Shown piece after piece: positions 27,323-36,692 of a stretch of 64,000 bases of DNA. The DNA lies in contig NC_014759.1 in the NCBI RefSeq assembly GCF_000183425.1, positions 806,001-870,000 of the forward strand, written 5' to 3'. The translations under genes were made by a program, and so were the position numbers. This DNA comes from Marivirga tractuosa DSM 4126. GTDB lineage: Bacteria; Bacteroidota; Bacteroidia; Cytophagales; Cyclobacteriaceae. The first letter of the stretch is position 1. Each line of letters begins with the position of its first letter. The notes under the pieces are model-generated. The model saw nothing but the letters and a program-made list of their open reading frames with translations, had not been told where the DNA came from and did not search any database.

Positions 27323-28423
27323 ATGAAGAATATTCATTTGCTAAAAAGTTCAATTGCTATTGTTTTTCTATTTTTTATCCACATTTCGGTATATGCACAA
27401 AATAATACCGCTAAAATCACATTCTTAGAAGAAAAGTACGACTTTGGAACAATAGAAGAGAGCAATGGTCAAGTAACACATTCATTCAAATTTGTAAATA
27501 CAGGTACGGATTCTATTAGATTAACATCCGTTAGGGCATCTTGTGGATGTACTACTCCATACTGGTTGAAATCTGCTTTATCTCCAGGAGATACAGGAAA
27601 AATCGAAGTAGCCTTCAATCCCTTAAACCGGCCAGGGAAATTTGCCAAAACGGTTACAGTCAGGACGTCAGGGGAGCCAGAAACCAAATTACTAAGAATA
27701 TCAGGCTATGTGGATCCCAAACCAAAGACGATTAAAGATGAATTCTCCACTGAAATGGGTGGAATTAGACTTAAAAGCAAGTTTATCAACTTTGGAAACA
27801 TATCTACAGAGAAGCCTGTTTCTCAGAAGGTAGAAGTTTATAACCAGTCGGAAGATACCATCATTGTTTTAGATCGTTTTGTTTCTGGAGATTTTATAAA
27901 AGTCACAAAACTGCCCGCTGTAATACCACCAAATAAATCAACTTCAATTGAAGTTAATTATCTACCTAAAATCAAGAACGATTTAGGTTTCATGAATGAT
28001 CCATTAACCTTATTTACAGATGAGGTGGAAAACAGTAATAAGGCATTGAATATTATTGCAACAATTAATGAGTACTTCCCACCTATGACCGAAAAAGAAT
28101 TGGCCAATGCTCCCCATATTGAATTCGAATCATTGGAATATGATTTTGGACATATTAACGAAGGAGAACAATTAAGCCACAGTTTTATTTTTAGTAATAC
28201 AGGCAAAGACACTTTAAACATAAGAAAAACAAATACGACTTGTGGATGCACTGTATCTGAATTAGAAAAAATGGATTATCTTCCAAACGAACAAGGTGAA
28301 ATCAAAATCACATTCGATTCAAAGGGAAGAAGAGGCACCCAAATTAAAAGAATTACTTTATTTACTAATGATCCCACAGCTCCTACGCAGGATTTGATTA
28401 TAAAGGCTTATGTGAGAGATTAA
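27323..28423 (+). CDS. Exported protein with two DUF1573 domains
   Basis: Starting at 27323 gives a clean signal peptide (cleavage near VYAQ). The protein of 366 residues has one DUF1573 domain at the N-terminus (YDFGTIEESNGQVTHSFKF ... VRASCGCTTP) and one at the C-terminus (YDFGHINEGEQLSHSFIF ... TTCGCTVSE), with a related immunoglobulin-like middle part. Each DUF1573 unit has a CGCT motif. These are common periplasmic or surface proteins in Bacteroidota with no assigned role. A near-consensus -7 element TATCTTCG sits at 27294-27301. The longer frame from 27281 lacks a sensible signal sequence. Confidence 0.85.
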   Translation: MKNIHLLKSSIAIVFLFFIHISVYAQNNTAKITFLEEKYDFGTIEESNGQVTHSFKFVNTGTDSIRLTSVRASCGCTTPYWLKSALSPGDTGKIEVAFNPLNRPGKFAKTVTVRTSGEPETKLLRISGYVDPKPKTIKDEFSTEMGGIRLKSKFINFGNISTEKPVSQKVEVYNQSEDTIIVLDRFVSGDFIKVTKLPAVIPPNKSTSIEVNYLPKIKNDLGFMNDPLTLFTDEVENSNKALNIIATINEYFPPMTEKELANAPHIEFESLEYDFGHINEGEQLSHSFIFSNTGKDTLNIRKTNTTCGCTVSELEKMDYLPNEQGEIKITFDSKGRRGTQIKRITLFTNDPTAPTQDLIIKAYVRD

Positions 28424-28808
28424 TATAAAAATCAAAACTACATCTTCTAATCATTGGGAGGCTAACAAAAGCTTGCTAAATAAAACAGATTAAATAATGA
28501 AAATTAAACAGAATCTGTCAGTAATCATTGAGTACCATTTTATATTAGGAAAAAATCCTTCGCACTAGACAAGCAATAGCTTTAATTTTCTAGTATTAAA
28601 TTGTTAAGCCTCTGATCCCCTCAGTCTTTATTAGTATGAGCTTACCAGTAAATGGCTTAAAAGCATTTTTTTTCAACTCTAATATTCTGACTATAAACAA
28701 TTTATTACTATCTTCATCGGACAAATTTCAAGGTTTTATGTTGCTATTCAATTAGGAATTATCAGATTTTGAATTTTAAAACATCTACAATACATAAAAC
28801 CAATCATT
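28424..28808. other. Structured intergenic region, possible decayed MITE-like copy
   Basis: The 385-base gap has no open frame above about 25 codons. Part of it resembles the element at 1811-2075: GCTTGCTAAATAAAACAG at 28471 compares with GCTTGCTTAAAAACAG at the left end there, GCACTAGA (28561) and TTTTCTAGT (28586) recall its palindrome, and TTAAGCCTC compares with TTTAGCCTC. The match is loose and no target duplication is visible. Confidence 0.3.
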
Positions 28809-30857
28809 ATGAAAACACACTCCATTTTTTATTTTGTATTGATGATCTCGATGATCTCATTCATTTCTTGCACGACCGAAGAACAGAAAAGTAAAGAAAC
28901 TAATCTTCCAGCAAAAGAAGCTTACAGCGTTCTCATCGGAGGAACAGAAGTAGGTTATTTAAAAGTATCTCGCCACGCAGATAGTCTATTTACGGATTAC
29001 GATTATAAAGATAATGGTCGAGGCCCAAGCATAAAAGACACCATTATCTTAAATGAAAAGGGTTTTCCAGTAAATTGGACAATTTCAGGCAATACCACTT
29101 TTGGAAATACCATTGATGAGCATTTTCAATTTAAAGGCAAAAAAGCTACTTGGACTGATGCCACTGGAAGTAGTGAGGCCAGCGTTAGCGCAGATGCCCT
29201 TTATATTGCCGAAGGCGGCAGCCCATATATGGCATTTTTGGGAGCAAGAGTTTTATTAAATGCAAAAGATAGCACCATTAAAGCCTTACCGGCAGGCGAA
29301 TTAAAAATTACTGCTATGGAAAGCTTTAAAGCAAAAGCGGATAGTATTGAAGTTAGTTTAACAAGTTATGCCATCTCTGGCAGTGACCTCAATCCTACCT
29401 ATATCATTTTAGACGATCAGCAACTATTCTTCGCTCTTATTAGTCCCCGCTTTATTTTAATCAGGGAGGGATTTGAACAGGAAGAAAAGCGAATGCGCGG
29501 TCTGGCGGAGAAATATGGAGCCGAGCGCTTTCAATCTTTACAAGCCCAATTTGCTCATAATTATGACGGTCAAGTAAGAATTAAAAATGTAAGAATTTTT
29601 AATCCTAAAACACTTTCATTAAGTGAACCATCCTCTGTGGTAATTTTAGATGATAAAATTCTAAGCATAGAAGCAGCTGATGCTGAGCCTCAGGAAAATG
29701 AAACTGTAATTGAAGGGAACGGTGGCACCTTAGTGCCAGGCTTATACGATATGCATTCACATATGGGTGAAAATGCGGCTTTACTTAATGTTTTGGCAGG
29801 AGTCACTAGCGTTAGGGATATGGGTAATAACAATGAAGTTTTAGATGAACTCATCAAAAAGATTGAAAGTGGTGTATTAGCGGGTCCACGTATTACCAGA
29901 TTAGGATTTATTGAAGGGAAAAGTCCTTTTAACAGCAATAATGGGATTTTGGTAACTAGTGAGGAAGAAGCCTTAGCAGCGGTACAAACTTATGCTGATA
30001 AAGGTTTTTATGGTATCAAACTCTACAACAGTATGAACGGTGACTGGGCACCTAACATTATCAAAAAAGCACACGAACTAGACTTATTTGTGACAGGACA
30101 CGTACCTGCCTTTTCTAATGCTAATAACATGATTAGGGCCGGCTATGATGAAATGACCCATATCAACCAAGTAATGCTAGGTTGGGTATTAGATGCAGAA
30201 GAAGATACACGAACCTTATTAAGACTTACTGCCTTAAAGCGCCTACCTGCCTTGGAAATCCAAGATCCAAAAATCAAGGAGACAATAGAACTTATGGTGA
30301 AAAACAAAGTAGCGATGGATCCTACACTTGGAATTCATGAAGCCTTAATGCTGGGACGAAATGGTGAGATAAGAGCAGGAGTTGTAGACTACATCGATCA
30401 TATGCCAGCTAATGTACAGAGAAGTTTCAAAGTGGCCTTAGCTAACGTAGCGGACTCAGTAGAAGACCAAGAATACAGAGAAGCTTATGATAAAATTGTT
30501 TCAACCTTGAAGGTAATGAAAGAAAAGGACATTCTAATTGTTCCGGGAACAGATATGGGCGGTGCATTTACACTACACCGAGAGTTGGAATTGTATCAGC
30601 AGCTTGGTTATAGCCCTGCCGAATTGGTTAAACTTGGTAGTTTTGATATGGCGCAGTATCTGAGTCATAATGATAGAGGAATTATAGAGGAAGGTAAACT
30701 GGCTGATTTTTTCTTAGTCCCAGGGAATCCAATTGAAGATATAAAGGCAATTAAAACAATCTCAATGGTTTCACGCGGTGGCACTATATATTATCCTACT
30801 GAAATATATCCTGCCTTTGGTATTGAACCTTTTACTAAGTTACCAGCTGTAAAATAG
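28809..30857 (+). CDS. Amidohydrolase-family lipoprotein
   Basis: The 682-residue protein has a lipobox ending at C21 (ISFISC). Residues 35-260 form an N-terminal domain unlike the hydrolase core. The metal-dependent amidohydrolase barrel follows: MHSHMG (HxH), GIKLYNS with the bridging lysine, TGHVPA and THINQ with metal histidines, and PGTDMGG with the catalytic aspartate, ending with the ADFFLVPGNP strand of the composite beta domain. It would hydrolyse an amide or related bond outside the inner membrane; the substrate is unknown, with prolidase- or imidazolonepropionase-like members as relatives. Confidence 0.85.
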   Translation: MKTHSIFYFVLMISMISFISCTTEEQKSKETNLPAKEAYSVLIGGTEVGYLKVSRHADSLFTDYDYKDNGRGPSIKDTIILNEKGFPVNWTISGNTTFGNTIDEHFQFKGKKATWTDATGSSEASVSADALYIAEGGSPYMAFLGARVLLNAKDSTIKALPAGELKITAMESFKAKADSIEVSLTSYAISGSDLNPTYIILDDQQLFFALISPRFILIREGFEQEEKRMRGLAEKYGAERFQSLQAQFAHNYDGQVRIKNVRIFNPKTLSLSEPSSVVILDDKILSIEAADAEPQENETVIEGNGGTLVPGLYDMHSHMGENAALLNVLAGVTSVRDMGNNNEVLDELIKKIESGVLAGPRITRLGFIEGKSPFNSNNGILVTSEEEALAAVQTYADKGFYGIKLYNSMNGDWAPNIIKKAHELDLFVTGHVPAFSNANNMIRAGYDEMTHINQVMLGWVLDAEEDTRTLLRLTALKRLPALEIQDPKIKETIELMVKNKVAMDPTLGIHEALMLGRNGEIRAGVVDYIDHMPANVQRSFKVALANVADSVEDQEYREAYDKIVSTLKVMKEKDILIVPGTDMGGAFTLHRELELYQQLGYSPAELVKLGSFDMAQYLSHNDRGIIEEGKLADFFLVPGNPIEDIKAIKTISMVSRGGTIYYPTEIYPAFGIEPFTKLPAVK

Positions 30858-30921
30858 CTTAATTAAAACTCGCAAAACATTACTTATTGTGTAATCTTAT
30901 TTTAGGACGAGACAACTAAAT

Positions 30922-30952
30922 AAAAAAGGCCTGCAAACTGCAAGCCTTTTTT
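30922..30952. terminator. Bidirectional hairpin terminator
   Basis: AAAAAAGGC (30922-30930) pairs with GCCTTTTTT (30944-30952), with an inner TGCA/TGCA stem. It gives an A-run/T-run on each strand between the converging amidohydrolase and NSS-transporter genes. Confidence 0.8.
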
Positions 30953-30976
30953 ATTAGACAATATTATTGATAAATA

Positions 30977-32365
30977 TTAAAACAAAGAGATATTAAAGAA
31001 GATTTGCAAGACACTAATAATGAAAATTGCTCCTACTACAAAAGGTGACACAAATCTTACCATAAATAAAATCATCTTCTCTAAGAAAGTACCTTCTAGT
31101 GCAGCATTTCCAAAGTAAAGCTCTTTTTGGAAGCCTTTATTTTTCCAAGACCACCCAGCAAAAATTGCTATCAAAAATCCGCCTAATGGCAATGCCAAAT
31201 CTGAGAACACATTTTCAATCAATGTAAAGAAATCTTTGCTCTCCCCTCCGTAATAAGTGAAATTGGTAAAGAAATCAGAAGCCCCTTGTGAGAGCATTGT
31301 TGGTAAGCCAACGAAGAAGATAAAGGTCGCAACAAAATAAACTGTTTTCTTCCGGTTGGTTTTGAATTGATCCGTTACGAAAGCAACCGGAACTTCCAAT
31401 AAAGAAACTGTAGATGTTAAGGCCGCAAAACACAATAACAAAAAGAAAGATGCTCCTATAAAAGGACCAATACTACCCATTGTTTCAAATATTCCCGGTA
31501 AGGCAAAGAAAACCAATCCAGGGCCAGCATTTGCTTCAATAGTAGGCTGACTGAACACTAAAGGAAAAATCATTAAGCCTGCTAAGAAAGCGATCGAGAT
31601 ATCTGCAATGGTAATTAAAGCTGCAGCTCCTACTATACTGTCATCTTTTCCAACGTATGAGCCATATGTGATTAGCGCTCCCATACCCAAAGATAAAGAG
31701 AAGAAAGCCTGAGCAAGTGCAGTATAGAAGGTATTAGCTGTAATTTCACTGAAATCAGGAACTAAATAAAAGGACAATCCATCCATGGCTCCATCCAATG
31801 TTAATCCATAAGATATCAAGCCTACAATCATAATCACCAATAAAGGCATTAATATCTTAGTCCATCTTTCAATTCCTTTTTGGACTCCACCTGCTACTAT
31901 TAGAGCAGTGATTACCATGAAACCTATCGAATAGAATAGATTGTCGGTTATATTAGAAACAAAGCCGCCAAAGTAATCACCGTAGTGAACACCTTCACTT
32001 AGAAGTCCTCCAAAACCGATTTGGATAAAATATCCGAAAGCCCAACCTGCCACTACATTGTAGAAACTAAGGATCATAATGCCAGACAAAACACCCAATA
32101 AACCAACTAATCCCCACCTTCGGTTTCCTATTTTATTAAAAGCTCCGAATGGATTTAGTCTTGTATTTCGACCAATAGCTGTTTCAGCCAACATAATGGG
32201 TAAACATATTAAAAATGCACAAGCCAAATAAATAACTAAAAATGCAGCCCCCCCATTTTCTCCTACTTCGTAAGGGAACTTCCAAATGTTACCTAAACCT
32301 ACTGCAGAACCTGCTGCTGCTGCTATAAAACCTAAACGGTTAGAAAAACCTCCTCTTGATGCCAT
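30977..32365 (-). CDS. Na+-dependent transporter, NSS (SNF) family
   Basis: The 462-residue membrane protein starts with SNRLGFIAAAAGSAVGLGNIWKFPYEVGENGG, the first-helix signature of neurotransmitter:sodium symporters (LeuT fold), where Na+ and substrate bind at the unwound GLGN stretch. About 11-12 helices follow, as in many bacterial members. The substrate is probably an amino acid, but cannot be told from sequence. Confidence 0.9.
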   Translation of the reverse strand: MASRGGFSNRLGFIAAAAGSAVGLGNIWKFPYEVGENGGAAFLVIYLACAFLICLPIMLAETAIGRNTRLNPFGAFNKIGNRRWGLVGLLGVLSGIMILSFYNVVAGWAFGYFIQIGFGGLLSEGVHYGDYFGGFVSNITDNLFYSIGFMVITALIVAGGVQKGIERWTKILMPLLVIMIVGLISYGLTLDGAMDGLSFYLVPDFSEITANTFYTALAQAFFSLSLGMGALITYGSYVGKDDSIVGAAALITIADISIAFLAGLMIFPLVFSQPTIEANAGPGLVFFALPGIFETMGSIGPFIGASFFLLLCFAALTSTVSLLEVPVAFVTDQFKTNRKKTVYFVATFIFFVGLPTMLSQGASDFFTNFTYYGGESKDFFTLIENVFSDLALPLGGFLIAIFAGWSWKNKGFQKELYFGNAALEGTFLEKMILFMVRFVSPFVVGAIFIISVLQIFFNISLF

Positions 32366-32459
32366 GTATTAAATTTTAGGTCGTAAATATATAGGATTAA
32401 TCCAATAGCGCAATATGAAATCTGTCCGGATGTGAAGAAATTGTTATGAAAGGGTCAAA

Positions 32460-33344
32460 TCAAACTCTAAAACCGGGAATTAGTTGCCTTTGAATTAAGA
32501 ATGCAAGACCAAAAGTTGTGATGAATGAAAAACTGCTATACAAAATTGCCATGGTGCTTATTGCAGAATCTCCGACTACTTGATTAGCAATAAAGAGTGC
32601 CAACACACTATTCTGTAAGCCCATTTCAATGGCAATGGTATAGTTAGATTCATGTTTCAACCCTAACAGCTTCCCGACTCTATATCCGGAAAGCATGGTA
32701 ATGATATTGAAAATAATCAAGGGGATGAATAAATTCAGATGATCTAAATAATTCACTTCCCTATTATCTTCATCCAAGAAAACAACAGCTAAAAGCGCAA
32801 CAATTAAAATAATAGGTAAAACATATTTCATAGGCTTTTTAAGCGGGGTGGTAAAGCTATCAGAAGTAAATTCATTTACTAAAATCCCAATGGATACGGG
32901 TATAATTACGGTATAGAAGACTTGAGCAGTGGTTTGCCAAAAACTCAAATCAATGGTTTGCTCTTTACCTATAAATAGACTAAAGCTTAATTGTAGAATG
33001 GCTGGAATTGTAAAAAGGATAATAAAACTATTAAATGCAGTCATTGAAATGGATAGAGCCACTCTCCCACCCAATAGTTTGGTCACCAAATTGGAAGCCG
33101 TTCCCCCTGGGCAAGCCGCCAATAACATCAATCCCACTTTATAAATAGGATCAATTGGCCAAAAATATATGAGTGCAAGTGCTATGATTGGCATCAAGAC
33201 CATTTGACTTAAAACACCTGTAAAAACTGCCTTTGGCTGAATGAAAACCCTATAAAAATCTTTAAACTTTAGTTCCAAGCCAATACCGAACATAATAAAC
33301 GAAATGGCAAATGGCATGATAAAGTCTACAAAGGATTGTTGCAT
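32460..33344 (-). CDS. Bile acid:Na+ symporter (BASS) family protein
   Basis: The 294-residue protein has about nine or ten hydrophobic helices with the family motifs MFGIGLELKFKDF (18-30), CPGGTASNLVTKLLGG (79-94) and EMGLQNSVLALFI (about 239-251). Bacterial BASS proteins carry sodium-coupled organic anions; bile acid itself is not implied. It stands alone on the minus strand, divergent from the thioredoxin gene. Confidence 0.88.
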   Translation of the reverse strand: MQQSFVDFIMPFAISFIMFGIGLELKFKDFYRVFIQPKAVFTGVLSQMVLMPIIALALIYFWPIDPIYKVGLMLLAACPGGTASNLVTKLLGGRVALSISMTAFNSFIILFTIPAILQLSFSLFIGKEQTIDLSFWQTTAQVFYTVIIPVSIGILVNEFTSDSFTTPLKKPMKYVLPIILIVALLAVVFLDEDNREVNYLDHLNLFIPLIIFNIITMLSGYRVGKLLGLKHESNYTIAIEMGLQNSVLALFIANQVVGDSAISTMAILYSSFSFITTFGLAFLIQRQLIPGFRV

Positions 33345-33447
33345 GTAAAAAACTATTTAAACCTAAAGAAATAGTAATAATGTGTGAATATGCTTGGAAA
33401 AAAAATAAGCAATCCTTTAATTTAAAATTTAACGAAAATATAGAACC

Positions 33448-34260
33448 ATGAAAAGAATTTTACCCTTATTATTTACGCTGATTTTAGTTTTAAGTTCCTC
33501 TGGGAACGCTCAAGTTAGTTGGCTAACATCTGAAAAGTTGGCCAAGGCCATCGCTGCCGAAAAAGATCAATTAATTTTAATGGATTTCTGGGCTACTTGG
33601 TGTGGACCATGCAAGAAAATGGACAGTGATATGTGGGATACTGAAGAATTTAAAGTATTATCTGAAAATTTTGTAGCTTTCAAAATAGACATTGATCTAG
33701 AAAGAGGACTAGCGGCTACTTATAACATCAGATCAATTCCACATGTTGTACTAGCAACCGCTTCTGGAGATATAATATGGGAACGCACTGGATATAGTCA
33801 TTCTTCTCCTTATAAAAAGGTTTTAGAAAACTTGCCGAAAAGTTTAAATGGGCTAAATCTAAAACTATTGGAATTAGGTGAAGAATATGAAGATGATGAA
33901 TACTTTTCGATTGCAGAAGAATATTTCAAATTGGCTTTAGGAAGTATTGATGATTTGAAAAACGGATTTTTGACACAAAGTGATAAGTATTTAAAGGAAA
34001 TAACAAAGAACAGCGAGAATGAAGAAAAAATAGCTTTGGCTGAAATGAAAATGTTACTTAATGACGCTTATCAAGGCAGATATAAAAGGGCAATCAGAAA
34101 AGTTGATAAGATGGAGGCAGGTAAGAATAAAGAATTAGCTGATATGAAGCAGTTCATAAAAGCCTATTGCTTTAAATGTGAAGGAAATGTTGATTCTTTC
34201 GAAAAAGCTAAAGCAAAAATAAAATCAGCAGAATATTTATCGCATTTAGAAAAAAATTAA
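33448..34260 (+). CDS. Exported thioredoxin-domain protein
   Basis: The 270-residue protein has a signal peptide (cleavage near GNAQ) and a thioredoxin domain with active site WCGPCKK (about residues 51-57) in MDFWATWCGPC. The cis-proline is in IRSIPHV. The C-terminal 120 residues are helical and charged, possibly TPR-like. It probably handles disulfides in the periplasm. A hairpin terminator follows. Confidence 0.82.
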   Translation: MKRILPLLFTLILVLSSSGNAQVSWLTSEKLAKAIAAEKDQLILMDFWATWCGPCKKMDSDMWDTEEFKVLSENFVAFKIDIDLERGLAATYNIRSIPHVVLATASGDIIWERTGYSHSSPYKKVLENLPKSLNGLNLKLLELGEEYEDDEYFSIAEEYFKLALGSIDDLKNGFLTQSDKYLKEITKNSENEEKIALAEMKMLLNDAYQGRYKRAIRKVDKMEAGKNKELADMKQFIKAYCFKCEGNVDSFEKAKAKIKSAEYLSHLEKN

Positions 34261-34284
34261 CCGTACTATCTACTACTAAAATAG

Positions 34285-34328
34285 AAAAATGGAATCTCAG
34301 AAATTTAAAAATCAGAGATTCCATTTTT
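34285..34328. terminator. Hairpin terminator after thioredoxin gene
   Basis: Perfect 14-bp arms AAAAATGGAATCTC (34285-34298) and GAGATTCCATTTTT (34315-34328) with a 16-base loop and a T-run on the plus strand. Confidence 0.75.
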
Positions 34329-34359
34329 TTAAAGTAAAGGATGCTAATTGACCAAAATC

Positions 34360-34530
34360 TTAATAGAAAAAGCCATTTAACTTTTGGAATCTCAATTTAA
34401 TAAGCCAATGTCCGTGAGTATGGTGACCTGCATCAAATGACTGTACTAAAAACTTATATGATTCTATCAAAGCTTTGTCGTCTTGTTCAAAAATAGCTTC
34501 CTCAAGCTTCTCAAAAGCCATATTTTTCAT
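34360..34530 (-). CDS. Small 56-residue His-rich protein, unknown
   Basis: On the minus strand an ATG at 34530 opens a 56-codon frame: MKNMAFEKLEEAIFEQ..., then ...SFDAGHHTHGHWLIKL. Amphipathic helix residues 5-30 followed by a GHHTHGH cluster are not what random AT-rich sequence gives, and the frame sits alone in a 620-base gap. It could be a real small protein or a remnant of a larger one. No family recognised. Confidence 0.45.
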   Translation of the reverse strand: MKNMAFEKLEEAIFEQDDKALIESYKFLVQSFDAGHHTHGHWLIKLRFQKLNGFFY

Positions 34531-34911
34531 AATTATCACTAAACGAGAAATAGCCTATATTTCAACTACTAATTAAGCTTACTCAATCTCCTCTGTTTCT
34601 TGTGAATAAAACCCTGATAGCTCTCAATTTTCATTCTTAGTAGCTAAATAAAGTTCATGTTTGCAGCTATCTGATAGCGCTCATTATTTATAAAGATTTT
34701 GGCACATACTCCTTGCAGACTTGTTTGTAGATTCTCTATTCTTTGATTCTCTGTAATGCTCTTTAGCTCTAGACTTCTTAGCACTTCATAATTTTAATCT
34801 TCCAGTTAATAATGTTGGATACAGAATTGTTTTATAACCAATGGCAAAAAAAATATAAATTAATTAATACCTAATTTCCTTATGCATAAGAAAATTTTGT
34901 ATACTTGCATC
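34531..34911. other. AT-rich intergenic stretch before padR
   Basis: I see no open frame on either strand and only a minor GCTATC-TGATAGC inverted repeat near 34660. TATACTTG at about 34899-34906, close to the PadR start at 34912, resembles the TAnnTTTG promoter element with one mismatch, but lies too near the start to be sure. Confidence 0.4.
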
Positions 34912-35250
34912 ATGGCAAATCAGCAATTGATAAAAGGAAGTCTGACCACTATTGTACTGCATCTGTTGCAAACCACTGGAGAAATGTACGGTTATGAAAT
35001 TACGCAGAAAGTAAAACAACTAACTTCTGATGAAATCAAGTTGACTGAGGGTGCCCTCTATCCTACTTTGCATAAATTAGAAGCTGAAGGCACACTCACC
35101 ACCGAAAGTAGAAAAGTAGATGGCAGGATCCGGAAATATTACCGTCTGACAGAAGATGGAAAGAAAGCCACAGCTGAGAAAATGCAGGAACTGGAGGCTT
35201 TCCTCTTGAATATGCAAAGAGTTTTAGGACTTAATTTAAAATTACGCTGA
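34912..35250 (+). CDS. PadR-family transcriptional regulator
   Basis: From the ATG at 34912 the product is 112 residues: a winged helix-turn-helix with GSLTTIVLHLLQTTGEMYGYEITQ, then EGALYPTLHKLEAEGTL and a C-terminal dimerisation helix. This is the short PadR form common in Bacteroidota, usually controlling the membrane protein genes next to it. The stop overlaps the start of the first membrane gene by one base (TGATG). The upstream ATG at 34882 would add an unlikely tail. Confidence 0.85.
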   Translation: MANQQLIKGSLTTIVLHLLQTTGEMYGYEITQKVKQLTSDEIKLTEGALYPTLHKLEAEGTLTTESRKVDGRIRKYYRLTEDGKKATAEKMQELEAFLLNMQRVLGLNLKLR

Positions 35251-35918
35251 TGAGAACTTTAACAGGCAAACAAAAAGAGCAGTTAGCTAATCATATTGCT
35301 AAAAAGCCTATTGAATACATTGAACTTTACAATGAATTGTATGATCATTATGCTTCTGCTTATGAAACAGGAGAAAATGATTTTGAAGCAACATTGGAAG
35401 CTTTAGATCAAGAATTTGATTACTATAAGCTTGTGAGTATAAATAGAAATTTAGTAGGTAAAACCATGAAAATGGCTAATACAATCTATCTTACAGAATT
35501 TAAAAAGTTTTGGCGGTGGCCACAAATTATTTCAACACTGGCTATAATTTTTTTAGGGTATACAATTATAGAATTTCTTCCTATGGATTTTATTTTTTGG
35601 GGTATCCTAATTCCACTTTCAGTATTGACAATCGGAATTCCTGCTTACGGATATATCTTATCTAGATTCAAAAAATATGGCAATAAAAGACTAAATTCAG
35701 CTCATTTGAGTGCCACTACTCATTTTATAATTTTGCCAACATCACTTTTTAATTTATCAGCATCTTTACCAGCATTTTTCTTAGAGCCTTATCAATCTAG
35801 AGAAGAATTTTACGTGCAACATCCTGTTGTGCCTTTATTTATGATTTTGTTATTCCTTTCACTGGCCTTCATTGGCTTAAAAGTTTTCAGAACTAAAATT
35901 AAAGTACAGTATTTATGA
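35250..35918 (+). CDS. PadR-operon membrane protein 1
   Basis: The 222-residue protein has a soluble N-terminal region (about 1-85) with the motif YNELYDHYASAYE, then four hydrophobic helices (about 90-110, 115-135, 155-175, 195-215). The next protein has a similar N-terminus (YEIIDHVASAIEE), so the two are distant paralogs. The arrangement of a short PadR and partners with this N-terminal helical segment is common; the partners' function is not known, although they may sense envelope stress. Confidence 0.65.
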   Translation: MRTLTGKQKEQLANHIAKKPIEYIELYNELYDHYASAYETGENDFEATLEALDQEFDYYKLVSINRNLVGKTMKMANTIYLTEFKKFWRWPQIISTLAIIFLGYTIIEFLPMDFIFWGILIPLSVLTIGIPAYGYILSRFKKYGNKRLNSAHLSATTHFIILPTSLFNLSASLPAFFLEPYQSREEFYVQHPVVPLFMILLFLSLAFIGLKVFRTKIKVQYL

Positions 35919-36571
35919 CATTATCAACCGAACAAATAGCCCAAATCAAATCCTGGATCTCGAAGCGAGGATTTACTCACACGGATGTTCAATATGAAAT
36001 AATTGACCATGTAGCTTCTGCCATTGAAGAAAAAATGGAACAACAACCTGAATTAGATTTAGAACAAGCTTTTTCTGAGGTCCATAAATCATTTGGGGTA
36101 TTTGGATTTAGTACCATAGAAGATTCTATTAATGGAAGAATTCGTAAGCAACTATTTAAGGCATACCTAAAATCAGGGAAAGAGCTTTTGACTGGCTACA
36201 AAGTCCTAATTCCTCTATTAACTATTTTATGTTTAATCACATTTTATCAGCAGTTACCTAAATTCTTTGATATAGCTTCCTTAGTCATATTCTATACTTT
36301 TTGCTTCTTTAGTTTACTATATTCTATTACATATTATCTTCGGAAAAAACATATCAAAAGATATCTTAGCTTTAAAATGGCAATCAGTTTTATTTTTCTT
36401 ATCACCATTCAACTATTTAACGTTCAAGCTAACATTTTAATGAAACTTGATCCAGGGTATAAAATAGCATGCTATGGTATACTTATAATAATAGCATTTT
36501 CAATTTATGGGGGTACGGAGAAAATGATTCAAAAAACTGAAAAGTTACACGAACTTTACCAATCAAATTGA
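35915..36571 (+). CDS. PadR-operon membrane protein 2
   Basis: The 218-residue protein has a soluble N-terminus (about 1-85) with the motif YEIIDHVASAIEEKME and four hydrophobic segments (about 92-111, 120-140, 152-170, 180-195). It overlaps the preceding gene by 4 bases (ATGA), and the two are paralogs by their shared YE(L/I)xDHxASAxE motif. Likely to act with its partner under PadR control. Confidence 0.65.
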   Translation: MTLSTEQIAQIKSWISKRGFTHTDVQYEIIDHVASAIEEKMEQQPELDLEQAFSEVHKSFGVFGFSTIEDSINGRIRKQLFKAYLKSGKELLTGYKVLIPLLTILCLITFYQQLPKFFDIASLVIFYTFCFFSLLYSITYYLRKKHIKRYLSFKMAISFIFLITIQLFNVQANILMKLDPGYKIACYGILIIIAFSIYGGTEKMIQKTEKLHELYQSN

Positions 36572-36663
36572 ACTTGAAAAGGATATAAAGTTCTTGACAT
36601 GTAAAAATGTTTAATATTTTTACTTATTTATTAAACACTTCGAACTCTTCCGTGTTATTGCCG

Positions 36664-36671
36664 TATATTTG
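36664..36671 (+). promoter_or_regulatory. -7 promoter element (TAnnTTTG)
   Basis: TATATTTG matches the Bacteroidota sigma-A -7 consensus exactly, 21 bases before the start of the PTPS gene. A -33 element is not clear. Confidence 0.45.
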
Positions 36672-36692
36672 ACCTTCAGTAAATAAATATTA

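Noticed and set aside
36601..36622. GTAAAAAT / ATTTTTAC dyad before the PTPS gene, similar to the satD operator
   Set aside because: It lacks the TTG...CAA outer bases and is AT-only; probably a coincidence or a weak hairpin.
36572..36692. Riboswitch upstream of PTPS-folE
   Set aside because: No preQ1, THF or other aptamer-like fold could be recognised in the 120 bases.
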